Source: Ailurus styani
Taxonomy: Eukaryota > Chordata > Mammalia > Carnivora > Ailuridae
DNA length: 64,000 nt
Assembly (NCBI GenBank): GCA_002007465.1
Contig: LNAC01000751.1
Span: forward strand, 72,001 to 136,000
Reading direction: 5' to 3'
The first letter of the stretch is position 1. Each line of letters begins with the position of its first letter. The position numbers and the translations under genes were made by a program. The notes beneath the pieces are model-generated. The model was not told where the DNA came from. It saw only the letters and a program-made list of their open reading frames with translations, and did no database searches. Below are positions 61,850 through 64,000 of the stretch, in pieces.

Positions 61850-63050
61850 GACACGTTGTAATTAACCCAAATATCACAGGTGAAAAGAGACGTTGGAAAC
61901 AGCATGGCACCTGTGACTCATCTTGTACGAGAGAGCTCCTAGAAGATTAGTAGCAGGATTCTGAGCAGTCCCAACAGGAACAGGCGCACGGCATAACGTA
62001 CTCACGTACTACTGAACGATCAAGAAATAGGCACCAAGCATACTTGACCTGGCAAAACTCGTTTCCACAGACGCAGAAATGAAGACATTCCTAAATAAAA
62101 AAACCCCTCTGGGTTTACCAGCAGACTGTCCAATGAGACACGTTAAAGGAACACTCTCTAGACGGAATAAGAGGATTTTAAGCAGAAAGTGCAACCACAG
62201 GAGGACATAAAGCTCCCTGCGAAACATAAATAGACAATTATACAAACCTGTAGTGTTGTAATTAGATACCAGTCACGTTTATCTCTGCTACAGAAACTTA
62301 TTTTAAAAATAGGTATAAAAATTATTAATGTAGGTTCTAAAGTACACAACATAAAAGATTTTGTGGTATTGGTAACCAAGTGGGTGCAGGTGTGGACACA
62401 GGAAGAGTTTTTACAGAATAGACAACTTGAGTTTTAAATGGTTTGTTTTACCTCTAAGTTGTTTTAAGGAATCTCTAAGGGAACCACAATGAACATACTC
62501 ACAGAAGACACAGAAGTTAATGAGAAAGGTACCAAGGCATATCACGGGTCTAATGCTACCATCTAAGATAAAATATATCTTCTTATATCATACCAGAACA
62601 TGATACAGAGGTATAAAATGTTTCAAAATTACTTTCAATTCCAGAAAGTCTTTTCTCTCATGCAGAGAGAATAAAAATTCACCCACAAATACATGATGAA
62701 ATTAATTCTAGGTTGATGACAACTCACCTAGACATAGTACAACATTCACTGACCACTAACCAAGGAGAGAAAAAGTAGGAGTCACACGGTATATCGGTGT
62801 GACATACAAACACATGCATAATTTACTGGCAAAAAGCATAACGCTCATTCTTTTCCAAGTTATACTCACATGGTCTTGAAACATACGGGGCTGAAAATTC
62901 TCTTCCTGTAAAAATATACACAGAAAAAACACAATCCACACCTCGCTAATGTTGCAGAATGTCCCAGACATAAGAACACGTTACTATGAAATTACTGAAC
63001 CAGAATAAGGCAATTTAACCCAAGAAATTCCAAATAAAAAATTGACATGT
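61850..63050 (+). mobile_element. Ancient L1 (L1M-like) remnant, paralogous to 16.37-17.64 kb
   Basis: It shares GTAATTAACC, ACGAGAGAGCTCCT, GCAGAAATGAAGAC, ACACAACATAAAAGAT and ATGATGAAATTA in order with the block at 16.4-17.6 kb, at roughly 70 percent identity by eye. Confidence 0.5.
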
Positions 63051-63303
63051 TACATAAAAGGAAAACTTCTATGTAACGATAATTTTAAACTGTGTCCATT
63101 TACCCATGAAAAACAAGCACTTGATTGGCATGTCTTCATTGACTAATTATAAAGAACTTGCATTAAAATCAATCATAAAAAGCTATAAATGAAAATTTTA
63201 TGGACACTTAAAAAGCTTGAAAGAAATGTATTACGTTATTAATATATTCCTCCTCCTACACAGACTGTAAACCTATAATCCATTCTTTAAAGCAGAGGAA
63301 ACA

Positions 63304-63500
63304 GGGCGCCTGGGTGGCTCAGTGGGTTAAAGCCCCTGCCTTCGGCTGAGGTCATGATCTCAGGGTCCTGGGATCGAGGCCTGCATCGGGCTCTCTGCTC
63401 AGCAGGGAGCCTGCTTCCTCCCCTCTCTCTCTCTCTCCCTGCCTCTCAGCCTACTTGTGATCTGATCTCTGTGTCAAATAAATAAAATCTTTAAAAAAAA
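63304..63500 (+). mobile_element. CAN SINE with target duplication
   Basis: A full SINE flanked by CAGAGGAAACA (63,293-63,303 and 63,501-63,511). Confidence 0.95.
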
Positions 63501-63699
63501 CAGAGGAAACAAACAACATCTTCATTTCTAAATAAACACCATGAAAGTTGAAAAATATGCTGAGACACTGTATATGAAACTAATATTGGGGGCTAAATAA
63601 TGACACATTCTAGGGAAAGTAGAAGAAAAAGAGAATGATTAACTTCCAATGAAGTAACACTGCATTACTGAACAAAACGATTTTTCAAACATGGGGGTT

Positions 63700-63870
63700 T
63701 GGAGCACCTGGGTGGCTCAGTCAGGTAAGCATCAGCCTTCAGCTCAGGTCATGATCTCAGGGTTCTGGGATCCAGCCCCACATTGGTCTTCCTGCTCAGC
63801 AGGGAGTCTGCGTCTCCCTCTCCTTTCGCCCTTCCCCTACTCATTCCCTGTCTCGAATAAAATTTAAAAA
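63700..63870 (+). mobile_element. CAN SINE, older
   Basis: The SINE GGAGCACCTGGGTGGCTCAG ending CGAATAAAATTTAAA. It splits sequence that is contiguous in the paralogue at 19.0 kb. Confidence 0.9.
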
Positions 63871-64000
63871 TATACATATATATGGGAATTTCACTAATTA
63901 TCTAACTCACTTCTTACAAAGCACATGCCGATGTCGTATCAGGACATTTGATCTAGAAAATTCAGAGCTAAATCTCATATATAACTAATTAGAAAGTGAA

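Overview
The window is vertebrate nuclear DNA from a carnivoran mammal. More than 60 insertions of the carnivore tRNA-Lys-derived CAN SINE family are present in both orientations, many with intact target-site duplications (TSDs). The abundance of the variant whose tail reads CTGCCTACTTGTGATCTCTCTC suggests a caniform, probably a mustelid; the species is an inference. LINE-1 pieces, LTR remnants and SINEs fill most of the sequence. I see no bacterial-type genes, CRISPR arrays or stand-alone tRNA or rRNA genes.

Layout. 1-29.3 kb is repeat-rich and shows no complete gene. It holds a CpG-rich stretch (about 1.9-2.5 kb), remnants of one LTR family at 3.8, 7.0 and 22.9-24.2 kb plus other LTR-like pieces, a broken L1 ORF2 (12.57-14.56 kb), older L1 sequence, and one candidate 5-prime coding exon of a KRAB zinc-finger gene (25,671, minus strand). 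29.3-56.7 kb is a tandem segmental triplication: unit A about 29.30-40.37, unit B about 40.37-50.17, unit C about 50.17-56.69. Each unit carries on the minus strand the terminal exon of a C2H2 zinc-finger gene (A 32,779-34,901; B 42,774-45,400; C 51,465-53,839). 56.7-64 kb is again repeat-rich. Its 59-64 kb part is an old, diverged paralogue of 11.5-19.4 kb.

The three zinc-finger exons share a splice acceptor and an N-terminal spacer of about 347 residues without length change. They then differ in the number of tandem fingers: 12, 18 and 15. Exon-length differences of 504 and 252 bp are exactly six and three 84-bp fingers. In A and B many fingers fall into a three-finger higher-order module. 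Every exon ends at a TAG that replaces the Glu codon of a TGEKP linker, and decayed fossil fingers follow it. Copy C has a second, private TAG of the same kind after finger 3, which leaves 12 intact fingers untranslated. No KRAB-A or KRAB-B exon is visible next to any copy, so the copies are either silent terminal-exon duplicates or alternative last exons served by 5-prime exons outside the window.

The products, if made, would be nuclear sequence-specific DNA-binding proteins. If a KRAB domain were spliced on, they would be expected to recruit TRIM28/KAP1 and silence transposable elements; that is family knowledge, not shown here. The window also contains assembly scars: a 116-N gap inside a SINE and three single Ns, one of which coincides with about 1.07 kb missing from unit B relative to unit A.
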